The notes: generated by a model from the sequence alone, not told the origin. A stretch of DNA of 47,587 bases from Candidatus Bathyarchaeota archaeon (GCA_003165195.1 PLSP01000133.1:1-47587), one strand, 5' to 3'; numbered from the stretch's first letter, positions 17,843 through 27,130 are shown. Made by a program: numbers and translations.

Positions 17843-19393
17843 ATGTCAATGGGGCCTTTGAATGCTGGGACGCTTGCCAGAATATATCTAGTACTAGTAC
17901 TTCTACTGACAGTTTTGTTTTCTCCCCTGCTTGAGTTCGGCATAGCGCTTACATTGTTGGCTATTCAGCTTTACTGCATTTATAAGCCGCCAAGAGCCGC
18001 TTCAAACCTCGTAATTGTTGTGGCTTCATTAGTTTTGGCGCCTTTGGCATTCCAAGCTTTAGTTGGCGAAATGGCTGCAGTTTTGCTTATAATTCCAGCC
18101 ATATTCCTGTTAGACTCAAGCCTCAAACAATACGCTTTAGCACAGACTTTTTGCTTTTCAAAGGTTGGAAGAAACGCCACAAATGTTCTCAAAAGCTTAG
18201 GACTTTGTTTTGGCGTCGTTTTAATTGCTTCTATTGTTTTGTTTAACTTAACTTTAATGTTGACAGCTGCTGTTTTCTTCATCTACTTTGCAATAACTCT
18301 ACTCTACACTTTCCGAAAGGTGCCATTAGATGCGTTAGAAGAAAGCAAAACTTGGAGTCGAACAGTAGTCGGCGACACAGATTCCAAATCAATTACCATA
18401 AAATCAAACTCCCGAATTCCCACCCAAGTCTTCTTACAGCCAACCGATTCATGGGTAAAGATAGAACCAACTATGTTAACCTCAACCAACAAAGAAGAGA
18501 CTACACTACATTTTACTCCTCCACTTGCAGGGCCATCAAAAATCTCAGTCAAAGCATCCATCGTTGACCCTCGTGGAATTATAGTAACCGACCAACTTTT
18601 GCAACCTCTCGACTTGCATATTATCCCAAGAGCAAAGTATGCCAAATGGCTTGCAAACAAATTTCTGGAGCAAACCGCTAAAGGAGCAGGAACAGCGACT
18701 GGTCTTTCCAGATTCGCAAAGGCAGGCAAGTTTGGCGTTGAATTCCAAAGTACTCGCCCTTACCAGCCTGGCGACAGCTGGAGAGATTTTGATTGGAAAC
18801 ACACTTTCATGCTTGACCAATTGATTGTCAAAGAATTTTCTGAAGCTCAAAACCAAGTTGGAATAATCGTCGCCGATTTAACTGCGAAAAATGCAGAAGA
18901 TGCAGACATCCTTGCTTACAACTTGGTCATGTCAGCGCTAACGTTAGCCGCGGAAGCCCTACCCTCAGCCCTAGCAGTTTATAACAGCCACGAAGTACTT
19001 GCAGCTACGTCCCCAATAAGCCCACGGGAAACTCTTAAAAAAACGCTTGAACTAACAGACAAAATCACAGTCGAGGAACCCAAACAAAAGGTTTTGCAGC
19101 CTCCTGAAATGCGAAGGCTCAAACGATCAATCAGCCAACTTGAAACAATAAAAAACGACTCTGCCCAGAAACTCATAGAAATCTTGGAGTTTGAGTCAGA
19201 GGCTAACCTGCAAGCAGCAAAGACACATCCTGCAATGAGTGCATTAATGAAAGCTGTTAAACTTGCGCAGGCGCCTGCAGTGATAACGGTAGCTTCTCCA
19301 ATAAGTTATGACTCAGACGCTTTGTTGCTTGGTTTGGAACAACTACGCGAAAGAGGTTTCAGAATCGTGTTCCTTAAGAGACAGGGCATTTAA
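17843..19393 (+). CDS. DUF58 domain-containing protein
   Basis: GVEFQSTRPYQPGDSWRDFDWKHTFMLDQLIVKEFSEAQNQVGIIVADLT. Confidence 0.9.
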   Translation: MSMGPLNAGTLARIYLVLVLLLTVLFSPLLEFGIALTLLAIQLYCIYKPPRAASNLVIVVASLVLAPLAFQALVGEMAAVLLIIPAIFLLDSSLKQYALAQTFCFSKVGRNATNVLKSLGLCFGVVLIASIVLFNLTLMLTAAVFFIYFAITLLYTFRKVPLDALEESKTWSRTVVGDTDSKSITIKSNSRIPTQVFLQPTDSWVKIEPTMLTSTNKEETTLHFTPPLAGPSKISVKASIVDPRGIIVTDQLLQPLDLHIIPRAKYAKWLANKFLEQTAKGAGTATGLSRFAKAGKFGVEFQSTRPYQPGDSWRDFDWKHTFMLDQLIVKEFSEAQNQVGIIVADLTAKNAEDADILAYNLVMSALTLAAEALPSALAVYNSHEVLAATSPISPRETLKKTLELTDKITVEEPKQKVLQPPEMRRLKRSISQLETIKNDSAQKLIEILEFESEANLQAAKTHPAMSALMKAVKLAQAPAVITVASPISYDSDALLLGLEQLRERGFRIVFLKRQGI

Positions 19394-19464
19394 CAAATTT
19401 GCAGTATCGGCTTGTTCATCAATAATTAAGGAGAACGTAAGCAATGCCTGGAGCGGATATTGTT

Positions 19465-20115
19465 TTATTCGGATTTTTTTTGCTGGCCTACGCGTTCGAA
19501 ACAGTAGGGGCAGTAGCTAACTAGGTCTGTTTTTGCGCTGGAGTAGTCAAGCATGAGCATGGGTGTGGTAAACTCTTTTTTGCATGACGGACAATTTAAC
19601 TTGTCACTATTATTGCTTGTTTGAGTAATTTCTTGCTTGACTGGCGTCTGCTGAATTGTCGATCCGCTGACTGTTCGAATCCGAGGGGCTATAGCTGTTT
19701 GGGTGGGTTGGATTGGCGTCATTTTCTGCGCCGATGAGGTAGTCTCCTGAGGCTCAACAATCATTACAAAATTAGGTGACGTAACAGCTTTTCTATTGGT
19801 TTGAACAAGTGGAAGGGTTGGTTTGATTCGCATTTCAGAAGGTAGAGTCTTGCGTTTCCAAAGATAACTGGTTACAGCAGGTATGCTAATGACAATTGCT
19901 GCTCCAATAGCTATATAGTCAACAAGGTTGTGAGCTGTTGAATTGCTTATTACGAAAAACATTGAGAACATTGGTTGTCCAAAAAAGTTTGTTACGATGC
20001 CGACTGCGTAAAAGACCAAGCCGCCGGAAACCAGCAGCATTGTCACGAATAGCTTTTGTATTGTCGACATATTCATGATTTTTTCTTTCATGCTATTGGC
20101 TTGCAATGTTGTCAC
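19465..20115 (-). CDS. Two-TM protein with C-terminal zinc-ribbon-like motif
   Basis: Hydrophobic segments plus CPSCKKEF...YCPYCFERVG. Confidence 0.65.
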   Translation of the reverse strand: MTTLQANSMKEKIMNMSTIQKLFVTMLLVSGGLVFYAVGIVTNFFGQPMFSMFFVISNSTAHNLVDYIAIGAAIVISIPAVTSYLWKRKTLPSEMRIKPTLPLVQTNRKAVTSPNFVMIVEPQETTSSAQKMTPIQPTQTAIAPRIRTVSGSTIQQTPVKQEITQTSNNSDKLNCPSCKKEFTTPMLMLDYSSAKTDLVSYCPYCFERVGQQKKSE

Positions 20116-20243
20116 GACTGTTTAGTGGTAAGCACAAAGACCAAATTAAGAATTATGTATTAATAAACCATATTATAAAACTATTCCCACAACAACAAAT
20201 TCAACCATAAAAAAGAGCAAAACCAAACAAGCCAAGCCTTCAA

Positions 20244-20290
20244 GGAGGGGGAAGGGTCTACTATTTACATCTAATTTTTTAGGGTAAATA
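20244..20290 (+). repeat. Hairpin repeat unit 2a
   Basis: ggagggggaagggtcta + TATTTAC (20262-20268) / GTAAATA (20284-20290). Confidence 0.8.
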
Positions 20291-20324
20291 TGGTTCAGCC
20301 CTGCAGTTCTCCGAGAAAATGATA

Positions 20325-20376
20325 GGAGGGAGGGGTCTACTATTTACATGGGTTTTCAGCAGGTAAATAGGGACCC
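20325..20376 (+). repeat. Hairpin repeat unit 2b
   Basis: ggagggaggggtcta + CTATTTAC (20340-20347) / GTAAATAG (20363-20370), extended by GGGTC (20333-20337) / GACCC (20372-20376). Confidence 0.85.
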
Positions 20377-20412
20377 AAAGCATCGCCCTTTAACCCTGCA
20401 AGCATAATGTCA

Positions 20413-20465
20413 AGAGGGATAGGGGTCTCAATTTTACTACAAGTTTCTATAGGTAAAATTGGATC
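20413..20465 (+). repeat. Hairpin repeat unit 2c
   Basis: gagggataggggtct + CAATTTTAC (20429-20437) / GTAAAATTG (20453-20461). Confidence 0.85.
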
Positions 20466-20518
20466 TAACAATTTAGAAAACACATGTCACCTGCCTGAAC
20501 GCCTTAGATGAAAGACAG

Positions 20519-20565
20519 GAGGGATAGGGGTCTACTATTTGAAACCGTTTTCTATATACAAATAG
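20519..20565 (+). repeat. Hairpin repeat unit 2d
   Basis: ggagggataggggtcta + CTATTTG (20535-20541) / CAAATAG (20559-20565). Confidence 0.85.
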
Positions 20566-20592
20566 GCGGTTAAGCCCTGACCCAACCTATAG

Positions 20593-20637
20593 TAGGATAG
20601 GAGCCTCCTTTTAACAACAGACTTCAACAGGTAAATC
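20593..20637 (+). repeat. Degenerate hairpin repeat unit 2e
   Basis: taggataggagcctccttttaac...aggtaaatc; matches the register of unit 3A. Confidence 0.5.
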
Positions 20638-20688
20638 TCATAAAGCAGGCTTTCATAGAAGCGCTATGAAAAACCAGATTTTTCATAG
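20629..20688 (+). repeat. Three-segment element with alternative hairpins, copy 1
   Basis: TTTCATAG (20651-20658), CTATGAAAAA (20664-20673), TTTTTCATAG (20679-20688): middle segment can pair with either flank; ~60 bp shared with 41028-41087 on the opposite strand. Confidence 0.75.
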
Positions 20689-20952
20689 GAAAAAGGCGTA
20701 CTAAATTCCGCCTTAAACTGCAACTCTTACATAAGCTAGTATTAATTAATCAACAAAGTCATGATAAAATCAACAAAACCATAAGCGTGAGATCTTAACT
20801 TTGCATTTTTCTGCGGATTTACTTTGTCAAATAGGTTTATTGTGCTTCTCAAAAATGTTAATATGACATGTTGCGATATGGGTGTTATTGAAGAGCTTGC
20901 AATTTTAGTCTAAACTTGACATGTCAGTTGTTGGTTGGGGGTAAAGTAAAGT

Positions 20953-21279
20953 TTGAACTTGAAACTGTACGCTTTAAAGAAAGTAAATCCAAGACTTGAC
21001 AGCGATATCCAACTGGTAGTTGTGGACCTAGACAAAGGCAAACGTTACCCATTAAACTTCGTATGCGTTCTTCCACGTTACCTGCGACTCCTCGAAAAAC
21101 GCACTAGTAATTTTGCAAAAATCTTCGGCACTAAAAGTGTGTGCACAGCAAAAAACCTGCTTGTTGAGGCAAAACACGAAGAAGAAGACCCGGAGATTCA
21201 AAGGGTTCTAAGCAAACGGATTAAAGAAATAGATTTAAAACATGATACCAAAACTGAATGCGCCGACCAGAACATATAG
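20953..21279 (+). CDS. Conserved-looking hypothetical protein
   Basis: 108 aa ORF, TTG start, plausible archaeal composition. Confidence 0.6.
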   Translation: MNLKLYALKKVNPRLDSDIQLVVVDLDKGKRYPLNFVCVLPRYLRLLEKRTSNFAKIFGTKSVCTAKNLLVEAKHEEEDPEIQRVLSKRIKEIDLKHDTKTECADQNI

Positions 21280-21318
21280 TTGTCCCAATGTTAACCAAAC
21301 CTTTCTTAACCTCAAATT

Positions 21319-22569
21319 CTAACTAAGCCCTTTGAAGCTATAGCCTGCTAGTTTGCTCTTGCCTGAGGAAATAAGTAGGGAGATCAGATAGTCATGTTCC
21401 ACTAAACCGAAGCCGCCTTTCGCTGCAGAGGCTTCGTCGAATGCCTTTACACCATCTGGTTTAAGCGCTGGCGATTTGATGGCGAATGGCACGGGATCTC
21501 TTGTATGTGTCCCGATTCGGATGGGCGTGGGGTGATCAGGCAAAATTGCCATGGCATATGGCTCCTTTAAACCTCCTATAATTCTGCCCAAAAGCCGCTT
21601 ATCTAAGTCCTCAATTGTCTTCACCTTCAACTCGAAGTCTTTAACGTGCCCAGCCTCGTCAGGCGCTTCAACATGGACAAAAACCAAATCGTTGGTCTCC
21701 AAAGCTCTCAGCGCTGCATCAGCTTTGCCCTCATAGTTGGTGTTCGCCAAACCAGTTGCCCCCGGAACAATAATGATTTCCATCCCCGCATAGATGCCGA
21801 GTCCTTTCACTAAGTCAACCGCAGAAATAACTGCCGCTTTCAAACCATACTTTTCCTTCAACGTTGGCATAGAGGGTTTCTTGCCCCCACCCCAAGGCCA
21901 AATCGAGTTTGCAGGGTTCTTTCCTGCTTTTATACGTGCAATATTAACGGGGTGTGTCCGTAGGATGCCTTCGGAACGATGAATTAACACTTGAAGTAAT
22001 CGCGCTGTTTTTTCTGCTGCTGGCGACTTGGCTTTCGGTAGTACCTCTGAAACTTTGGCGCCGATAGCGTCGTGCGGCGGAATGCATTGGATAAGCTCTG
22101 GATGAGGGAAATTTCGCATTATCAAAAAGTGCCTGTAGTCAAGTCCAGGGTAGAATTCAATTTTTCCCTGACTACCCAATGCTTTGTTTATTGAGGCTAT
22201 CAGCTGGCTTGATTCTTCAGTCGTTATGTGCCCTGCAGAGTAATCAAAGATAGCTTCATCTTTTACAGTGATCAAGTTGCAGCGATACGCCGCATCGTTC
22301 TTTTCAAGTTTTATACCTCGCGACGGCGCCTCAAGTGGACCTCTTCCTGTGCAGTAAATTTTTGGGTCATAGCCAAGGATGGAGCAGATGGCAACTTCAG
22401 AGCCTGGACTAAGCCCGTCTGGGACATTTTTGATTAAGCCGCTTCGACCTTGGGCTGCGATTGAATCCATGTTAGGTGTGACTGCTGCTTGAAGGGGCGT
22501 TTTGTTGCCTAATTCAGCAATAGGGTAATCAGCCATTCCATCTCCGACAATAATGATGTACTTCACCAA
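21319..22569 (-). CDS. apgM: 2,3-bisphosphoglycerate-independent phosphoglycerate mutase (archaeal type)
   Basis: MVKYIIIVGDGMADYPIAELGNKTPLQAAVTPNMDSIAAQGRSGLIKNVPDGLSPGSEVAICSILGYDP; HVEAPDEAGH; LPDHPTPI. Confidence 0.95.
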   Translation of the reverse strand: MVKYIIIVGDGMADYPIAELGNKTPLQAAVTPNMDSIAAQGRSGLIKNVPDGLSPGSEVAICSILGYDPKIYCTGRGPLEAPSRGIKLEKNDAAYRCNLITVKDEAIFDYSAGHITTEESSQLIASINKALGSQGKIEFYPGLDYRHFLIMRNFPHPELIQCIPPHDAIGAKVSEVLPKAKSPAAEKTARLLQVLIHRSEGILRTHPVNIARIKAGKNPANSIWPWGGGKKPSMPTLKEKYGLKAAVISAVDLVKGLGIYAGMEIIIVPGATGLANTNYEGKADAALRALETNDLVFVHVEAPDEAGHVKDFELKVKTIEDLDKRLLGRIIGGLKEPYAMAILPDHPTPIRIGTHTRDPVPFAIKSPALKPDGVKAFDEASAAKGGFGLVEHDYLISLLISSGKSKLAGYSFKGLS

Positions 22570-22694
22570 ATCAACTCCAAACTACCAGCTATGGGCTGTT
22601 CTTTGCTTTCAAAGATATCTAAACGCCATATTTATCTGCATAGCAGAAAGCACGCTAAAGAAAAGCGGGATTGGAGAAAAAAAACGGAAAAGAA

Positions 22695-23459
22695 TTATTG
22701 CAGAACTGTCGCGCCGATTAATTGCACTGCTGTTACAGGTTGAGAAACCTCGCCACCGTACGCCGCACTGGCTTGCACTGGCACGTTTGAGATTGCCATA
22801 ACGATGTTTTGCCCGTATATTACTTGGCCAAATACAGTGTAGCTGCCGTCAAAGTTTGTGTTGCTGTTGTCCGCGACGTTGATGAAGAATTGGCTGCTTG
22901 CCGAGTTAGCTGCCCCTGTGTTTGCCATGGCGATTGTCATGTTGTAGTTGTGGTTGTCGTTGCCTATTTCGTCTTTGATTGTAGGAACATTGGTTGCGCC
23001 TTCTCCACCCTGAATCATGAAGCCAGCTATGATTCTATGGAAAACCGTGTTATTGAAGTATCCCTCGTTGACTAGATTCACAAAGTTGCCTGTTGTTATC
23101 GGTTTGTCGTCTCGCATTTGGATAACTATGTCACCCTTCGACGTTATGAACAAAACTTGGTGGCCTCCTGCGCTATATTCTCCTGCTGGCGAAGTAGCTG
23201 GAACAACATTTGATGCGTTAAAGGGTGTCGTGGTTGGAACGGTAGTTGGAGACGACGTGATTGTTGGAGTCGGCGTGGGCCTAACAGTGTTTGCGGTGCT
23301 ACCTTTTTCCAGGTTAGTAGCAACTACATAACCAACGATTCCGATAAGAATGATTGCGACGATTGCGGTTACAATGAGCTTATTCCTTTTGGCTCGCGAC
23401 TTGTTACTGTATGTTTTTATTTTGCGGTTCTGACTTGGGCTCATGTTCACAAATATCAA
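22695..23459 (-). CDS. Membrane-anchored cyclophilin-type peptidyl-prolyl cis-trans isomerase
   Basis: GNFVNLVNEGYFNNTVFHRIIAGFMIQGGE, NSASSQFFINVADNSNTNFDGSYTVFGQVIYG; N-terminal TM and PTPTPT linker. Confidence 0.93.
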   Translation of the reverse strand: MIFVNMSPSQNRKIKTYSNKSRAKRNKLIVTAIVAIILIGIVGYVVATNLEKGSTANTVRPTPTPTITSSPTTVPTTTPFNASNVVPATSPAGEYSAGGHQVLFITSKGDIVIQMRDDKPITTGNFVNLVNEGYFNNTVFHRIIAGFMIQGGEGATNVPTIKDEIGNDNHNYNMTIAMANTGAANSASSQFFINVADNSNTNFDGSYTVFGQVIYGQNIVMAISNVPVQASAAYGGEVSQPVTAVQLIGATVLQ

Positions 23460-23623
23460 ACATTTTTTTATTTAAAGCTTTCAAAATTTTTGCTTAAACC
23501 GACGGTCGCATTTGGGTTGCAGATTTTTTTAACGCACAAGTATTTTATCTTTGAGTAGCTATGGAATACTGCTCCAAAAGGCGCAATTAACCGTTTAATC
23601 GATGCCTAACTGCCTAAGCAGAG

Positions 23624-24229
23624 ATGATCGAATTGCAAGAAAGCGAATACGTTCTTCACATCAACTTCGATAAAATCAAGGTGGAAACCGATAAACTACG
23701 ACAAGTAGACATGAAGCTAGCCGACGCCGTGGACCTTTTTGTTGCTTCTGTAAAAAAAGAAACAGCCCGTATTGAACCAACTTTGAAGAAAGAGACCAAT
23801 AGTGAGCGAGAGCTCTGGGAAGATTACAGGCACCTGCAAAGAGAAAAACTGGCTGTTTTAGATTTAAATCATGAATGGGACTACCTTAACCAAACTGTCA
23901 AAGACCTCAATCCTAAACTAGATTTCCTCGTAACAGACGCAATAGAAGAATTACACGACCACATCACCGTCACAGCTGAATCACACCGAGCACACATCGA
24001 CATTTTAGAAATATACAATACACGTAAAATCGAGGTTTTAGCGCTGGTAGTAACCGTTATCATTTCTTATTTAGCAGTCTGGGAATTTTTCGTGAGAGAC
24101 CTCTTCATGAACCTTATTTTCCCCGACCATTTGAGTCCCAACCTCAACTATTTGGCTGTCATCTTATCGCTAATGCCTGTTTTTGTAACTATCACCTGGG
24201 CGTGGCTTAGACGCAAAAACTACTTCTAG
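23624..24229 (+). CDS. Hypothetical protein, coiled coil with two C-terminal TM helices
   Basis: 201 aa ORF with helical N-terminal region and two hydrophobic segments. Confidence 0.65.
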   Translation: MIELQESEYVLHINFDKIKVETDKLRQVDMKLADAVDLFVASVKKETARIEPTLKKETNSERELWEDYRHLQREKLAVLDLNHEWDYLNQTVKDLNPKLDFLVTDAIEELHDHITVTAESHRAHIDILEIYNTRKIEVLALVVTVIISYLAVWEFFVRDLFMNLIFPDHLSPNLNYLAVILSLMPVFVTITWAWLRRKNYF

Positions 24230-24325
24230 CAAACGGGCAAGCGATAGTGACTGCACAGGCACAGCAACAAACCTATTTAAGAATTCTTATCATAGAATAA
24301 CTTCAGAAAAAAAGGAGATTTTTGT

Positions 24326-24658
24326 ATGCTTGAAGGTTGGGAATGGCTAATTATAGGCGTAGTCGCCATAGTAATAATACTGTGGGGTCCAGCAAAGATT
24401 CCCGAGTTTGCCAAAGCACTAGGCAGAGCAAAAGGCGAATTTAACAAGGCGCAGAAAGAATTCACTGATGCTGCAACCCAGGATCCGTTCACCCCTGTGC
24501 AACCCGTTTCTATTGTTGCTACAACTACAGTTCTCAAAACAAAAGACGAAGTTTTGCTTGAAACTGCCAGAAGATTTAGTATTCCGACGCAAGGCAAAAC
24601 AAGGGAACAGATATCTGATGAAATATCGGCTAAAGTCAAGCTGTTAAGCACTGACTAG
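24326..24658 (+). CDS. tatA: Sec-independent translocase TatA/Hcf106 family
   Basis: MLEGWEWLIIGVVAIVIILWGPAKIPEFAKALGRAKGEFNKAQKEF. Confidence 0.9.
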   Translation: MLEGWEWLIIGVVAIVIILWGPAKIPEFAKALGRAKGEFNKAQKEFTDAATQDPFTPVQPVSIVATTTVLKTKDEVLLETARRFSIPTQGKTREQISDEISAKVKLLSTD

Positions 24659-24874
24659 ACCGCGTTTCTGCCAGGTAACTTCTTTGAAGTAGCTGCGGCC
24701 ATAAAATTTTTTATAGTTCAATTTTTATGCGGGTTATTTGTGTTGGACAGGTCGTTTATCGAAAAAGTATCTATTAAATCTTTATATACACGATTGCTTT
24801 GTTTATTTCAACGCTGTATCATCAATTAATAAGATTTAATAGTTAAGAAAAATAACACGAGAAGAGGGAAAAAA

Positions 24875-25357
24875 ATGGCAAACTCGCTAGAAAAGCATCA
24901 AGCAGAAAACATTCATTTCGAAGTGAGTTTAAACAAAAACAATGTCTTTTCGCCAAGTGACGCCAAAACAAAACAATTACCCGATACCGAGAAAACGCGG
25001 CAGGAACCGTTCGACAAATTGCTTGTTGAAGCCATCGACGACGCATTAACATCACTGGGAGAACCAGTAAAAAATACTTTTTACCAACATTTAGAAAACG
25101 ATTTTGACCTCAACAAAGACCAAATACCTAAAAAAATTGATGAATTCTCCTTTATAATTCACAAGATCTTTGGTTTAGGCGCAAGCCGGCTAGAAATTCG
25201 ATTCGTGAAAAATCTCAACAATAAACTTGGGCCAGACGTGGAGCCTGTCCAATGTGAATTTTCCGTATCTGAGTGGATAGTTACGGAAATGGCGTTTAAA
25301 GAGCATATCGATGAAATGCGAACTCATTACGAAATGAAAGTTCGTGTAAACCATTAG
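24875..25357 (+). CDS. NitrOD5-like putative signalling output domain protein
   Basis: AIDDALTSLGEPVKNTFYQHLENDFDLNKDQIPKKIDEFSFIIHKIFGLGASRLEIRFVKNL; family assignment from memory. Confidence 0.55.
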   Translation: MANSLEKHQAENIHFEVSLNKNNVFSPSDAKTKQLPDTEKTRQEPFDKLLVEAIDDALTSLGEPVKNTFYQHLENDFDLNKDQIPKKIDEFSFIIHKIFGLGASRLEIRFVKNLNNKLGPDVEPVQCEFSVSEWIVTEMAFKEHIDEMRTHYEMKVRVNH

Positions 25358-25374
25358 GAGGTTTGTGGAAGCGT

Positions 25375-25824
25375 ATGATTAGACCAAAAATCCTTGTTGT
25401 TGATGATGATGAGTCAATAAGGCTAACCATGAAGGTCATACTGGAGGATGAAGGTTACCTGGTGGATATGGCGGTTAATGGAAGAGAAGCCATTAAAATG
25501 ACCCAGAAAACAAACTATAACTTAGCTTTGCTTGACATTCGGTTGCCTGATATTGAAGGGGTTGAGTTGCTTAAACTTATAAAAGATGGTCTTCCGAGAC
25601 TTCGAAAAATAATGGTGACGGGATACCCCTCTGTGCAGAATGCGGTGGCAGCTCTAAATAAGAATGCCGATGCCTATTTGATAAAACCCGTTAACTTGGA
25701 TGAACTCTTAACAGTAGTTAAGAGTCAATTAAAACTCCAAGAAGAAGAAAAGTCTTTTACCGAAGAAAAAGTTGCAGAATTTATTGAAACTCGAGTAAGA
25801 GAACTTGCAGTAAATAGCATGTAA
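25375..25824 (+). CDS. Response regulator receiver (REC) domain protein
   Basis: PKILVVDDDESIRLTMKVILEDEGY...LALLDIRLPDIEG...KIMVTGYPSVQNAVAALNKNADAYLIKPVN; ORF 25363..25824, ATG at 25375. Confidence 0.92.
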   Translation: MIRPKILVVDDDESIRLTMKVILEDEGYLVDMAVNGREAIKMTQKTNYNLALLDIRLPDIEGVELLKLIKDGLPRLRKIMVTGYPSVQNAVAALNKNADAYLIKPVNLDELLTVVKSQLKLQEEEKSFTEEKVAEFIETRVRELAVNSM

Positions 25825-25917
25825 TCTGAAATGCATCATTTTTTCTGCCCTTATAAAAATGTGGAGAACTTTCGAAAAGCCCGTTTTTGCTCTCTTAAAT
25901 AAAGTATATCTTATGTC

Positions 25918-27099
25918 CTAAACCTTCTTTATTTTCAGTTTGTTAAAGAACGAGTTTTTTTCTTCTTTGTCTGGCCTACTTGATGGATTTTTTTGACTTT
26001 CAAGTTTTTCGATCTCTTTTTTAATGCGCTGTGCAATTTCTTTTTGGTCGTTTAGTTCCTCAATTAAAAGAATATGGTTGCCTTCAGCGATTTTTTCTGC
26101 GTCAGCATTTAGTTTAGGAATTGCTATAAAGATTGGGATATCGACTTTAACTTCTGAAATTTTGTAAACATACAGTATTAATGGTTGAGGTTGAATTTCC
26201 GTTTCGCTTATTGCGTGGTCAAGAGCTATAACTATTGGTTGTCTATTAACCTCTTTTCTGGCGATTAAGCTGAATCGGTGCTGCATTCCACTTTTTTGCC
26301 CAGTTACCAACCCAGGTATTTCAATTTTGAAGCCAAGTTCGGCTAGAAGCACTCTAATCTCTTCTAGGCTTGCAACATTTTGTCTTATTTCCTTCTTTCG
26401 AGCAAGATTGAGAGAAAATTTCGGGAGCTCTAAAACCTGCACGTCTTTAAGAGTGAAGTTTTTGCTACAGTGATGGCAGACTAAATCAAATTCTGGGTTT
26501 TCAAATCTTTCACTGCATGCTTTGCATACGTACCAACGTCCCATGTTGCGGAATTTACCATTCACCAATAGCTCACCGCATTTTGGACATCGGTTTTCAA
26601 TATAATTTTCTTTTGGATCAATGTTCCCACATGGGATGTGCTCGGTTAGGCTTGTTTTGAGAATGTCATGGCTTTTGCATCTTGGACAACGGGTATGCAT
26701 CGTCATTATTGTTGACTCACAGTATGGACAACCAGACGCTGTGTCAAAGAATTTTTTCTCAAGCAAGTTTAAAGCTGATAAGTTTCCTAAAAATTCAATC
26801 GACAATTTGTTGGCGCCAGCATCTTTTTGATCTAAGTTAGTCATCCGATATACAAAGCCTTCTTGAGGATCGTAAGCTGGCGTAATTTCTGCCTTATCGC
26901 CAAGTTGCAGAAGTTGCCGTAGTAGATCGCGTGTTTTGGGGTCAATATATGCGTCTCTTCGTGCAAGCTCCATCTTGTCTTCCTGGTTTGACGCTTCAAC
27001 TTGCTCACTGTTATTGCCGACTGTAAGCACCTTGATCGTAGATGGGTCTTGGTTCGTTATGTCTGTAACCGCACCACCTTGATTTGTCTTTTTTTTCAT
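25918..27099 (-). CDS. TackOD1-like metal-binding protein with multiple CxxC pairs
   Basis: KKFFDTASGCPYCESTIMTMHTRCPRCKSHDILKTSLTEHIPCG, further CPKC/CKAC/CHHC knuckles. Confidence 0.7.
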   Translation of the reverse strand: MKKKTNQGGAVTDITNQDPSTIKVLTVGNNSEQVEASNQEDKMELARRDAYIDPKTRDLLRQLLQLGDKAEITPAYDPQEGFVYRMTNLDQKDAGANKLSIEFLGNLSALNLLEKKFFDTASGCPYCESTIMTMHTRCPRCKSHDILKTSLTEHIPCGNIDPKENYIENRCPKCGELLVNGKFRNMGRWYVCKACSERFENPEFDLVCHHCSKNFTLKDVQVLELPKFSLNLARKKEIRQNVASLEEIRVLLAELGFKIEIPGLVTGQKSGMQHRFSLIARKEVNRQPIVIALDHAISETEIQPQPLILYVYKISEVKVDIPIFIAIPKLNADAEKIAEGNHILLIEELNDQKEIAQRIKKEIEKLESQKNPSSRPDKEEKNSFFNKLKIKKV

Positions 27100-27130
27100 T
27101 TTGACCCCAATTCAATTATTTTTCTGTTTC

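Noticed and set aside
18304-18856. ORFs antisense to the DUF58 gene (18304..18729, 18545..18856)
   Set aside because: Overlap a well-supported DUF58 CDS; no recognisable domains.
19665-19690. tRNA T-arm-like 'gttcgaatccg'
   Set aside because: Lies within a coding region and no cloverleaf or acceptor pairing could be traced around it.
20240-20690. CRISPR array
   Set aside because: Units are not identical direct repeats with unique uniform spacers; stems vary between copies, spacing varies (~70-105 bp), and no cas genes are visible.
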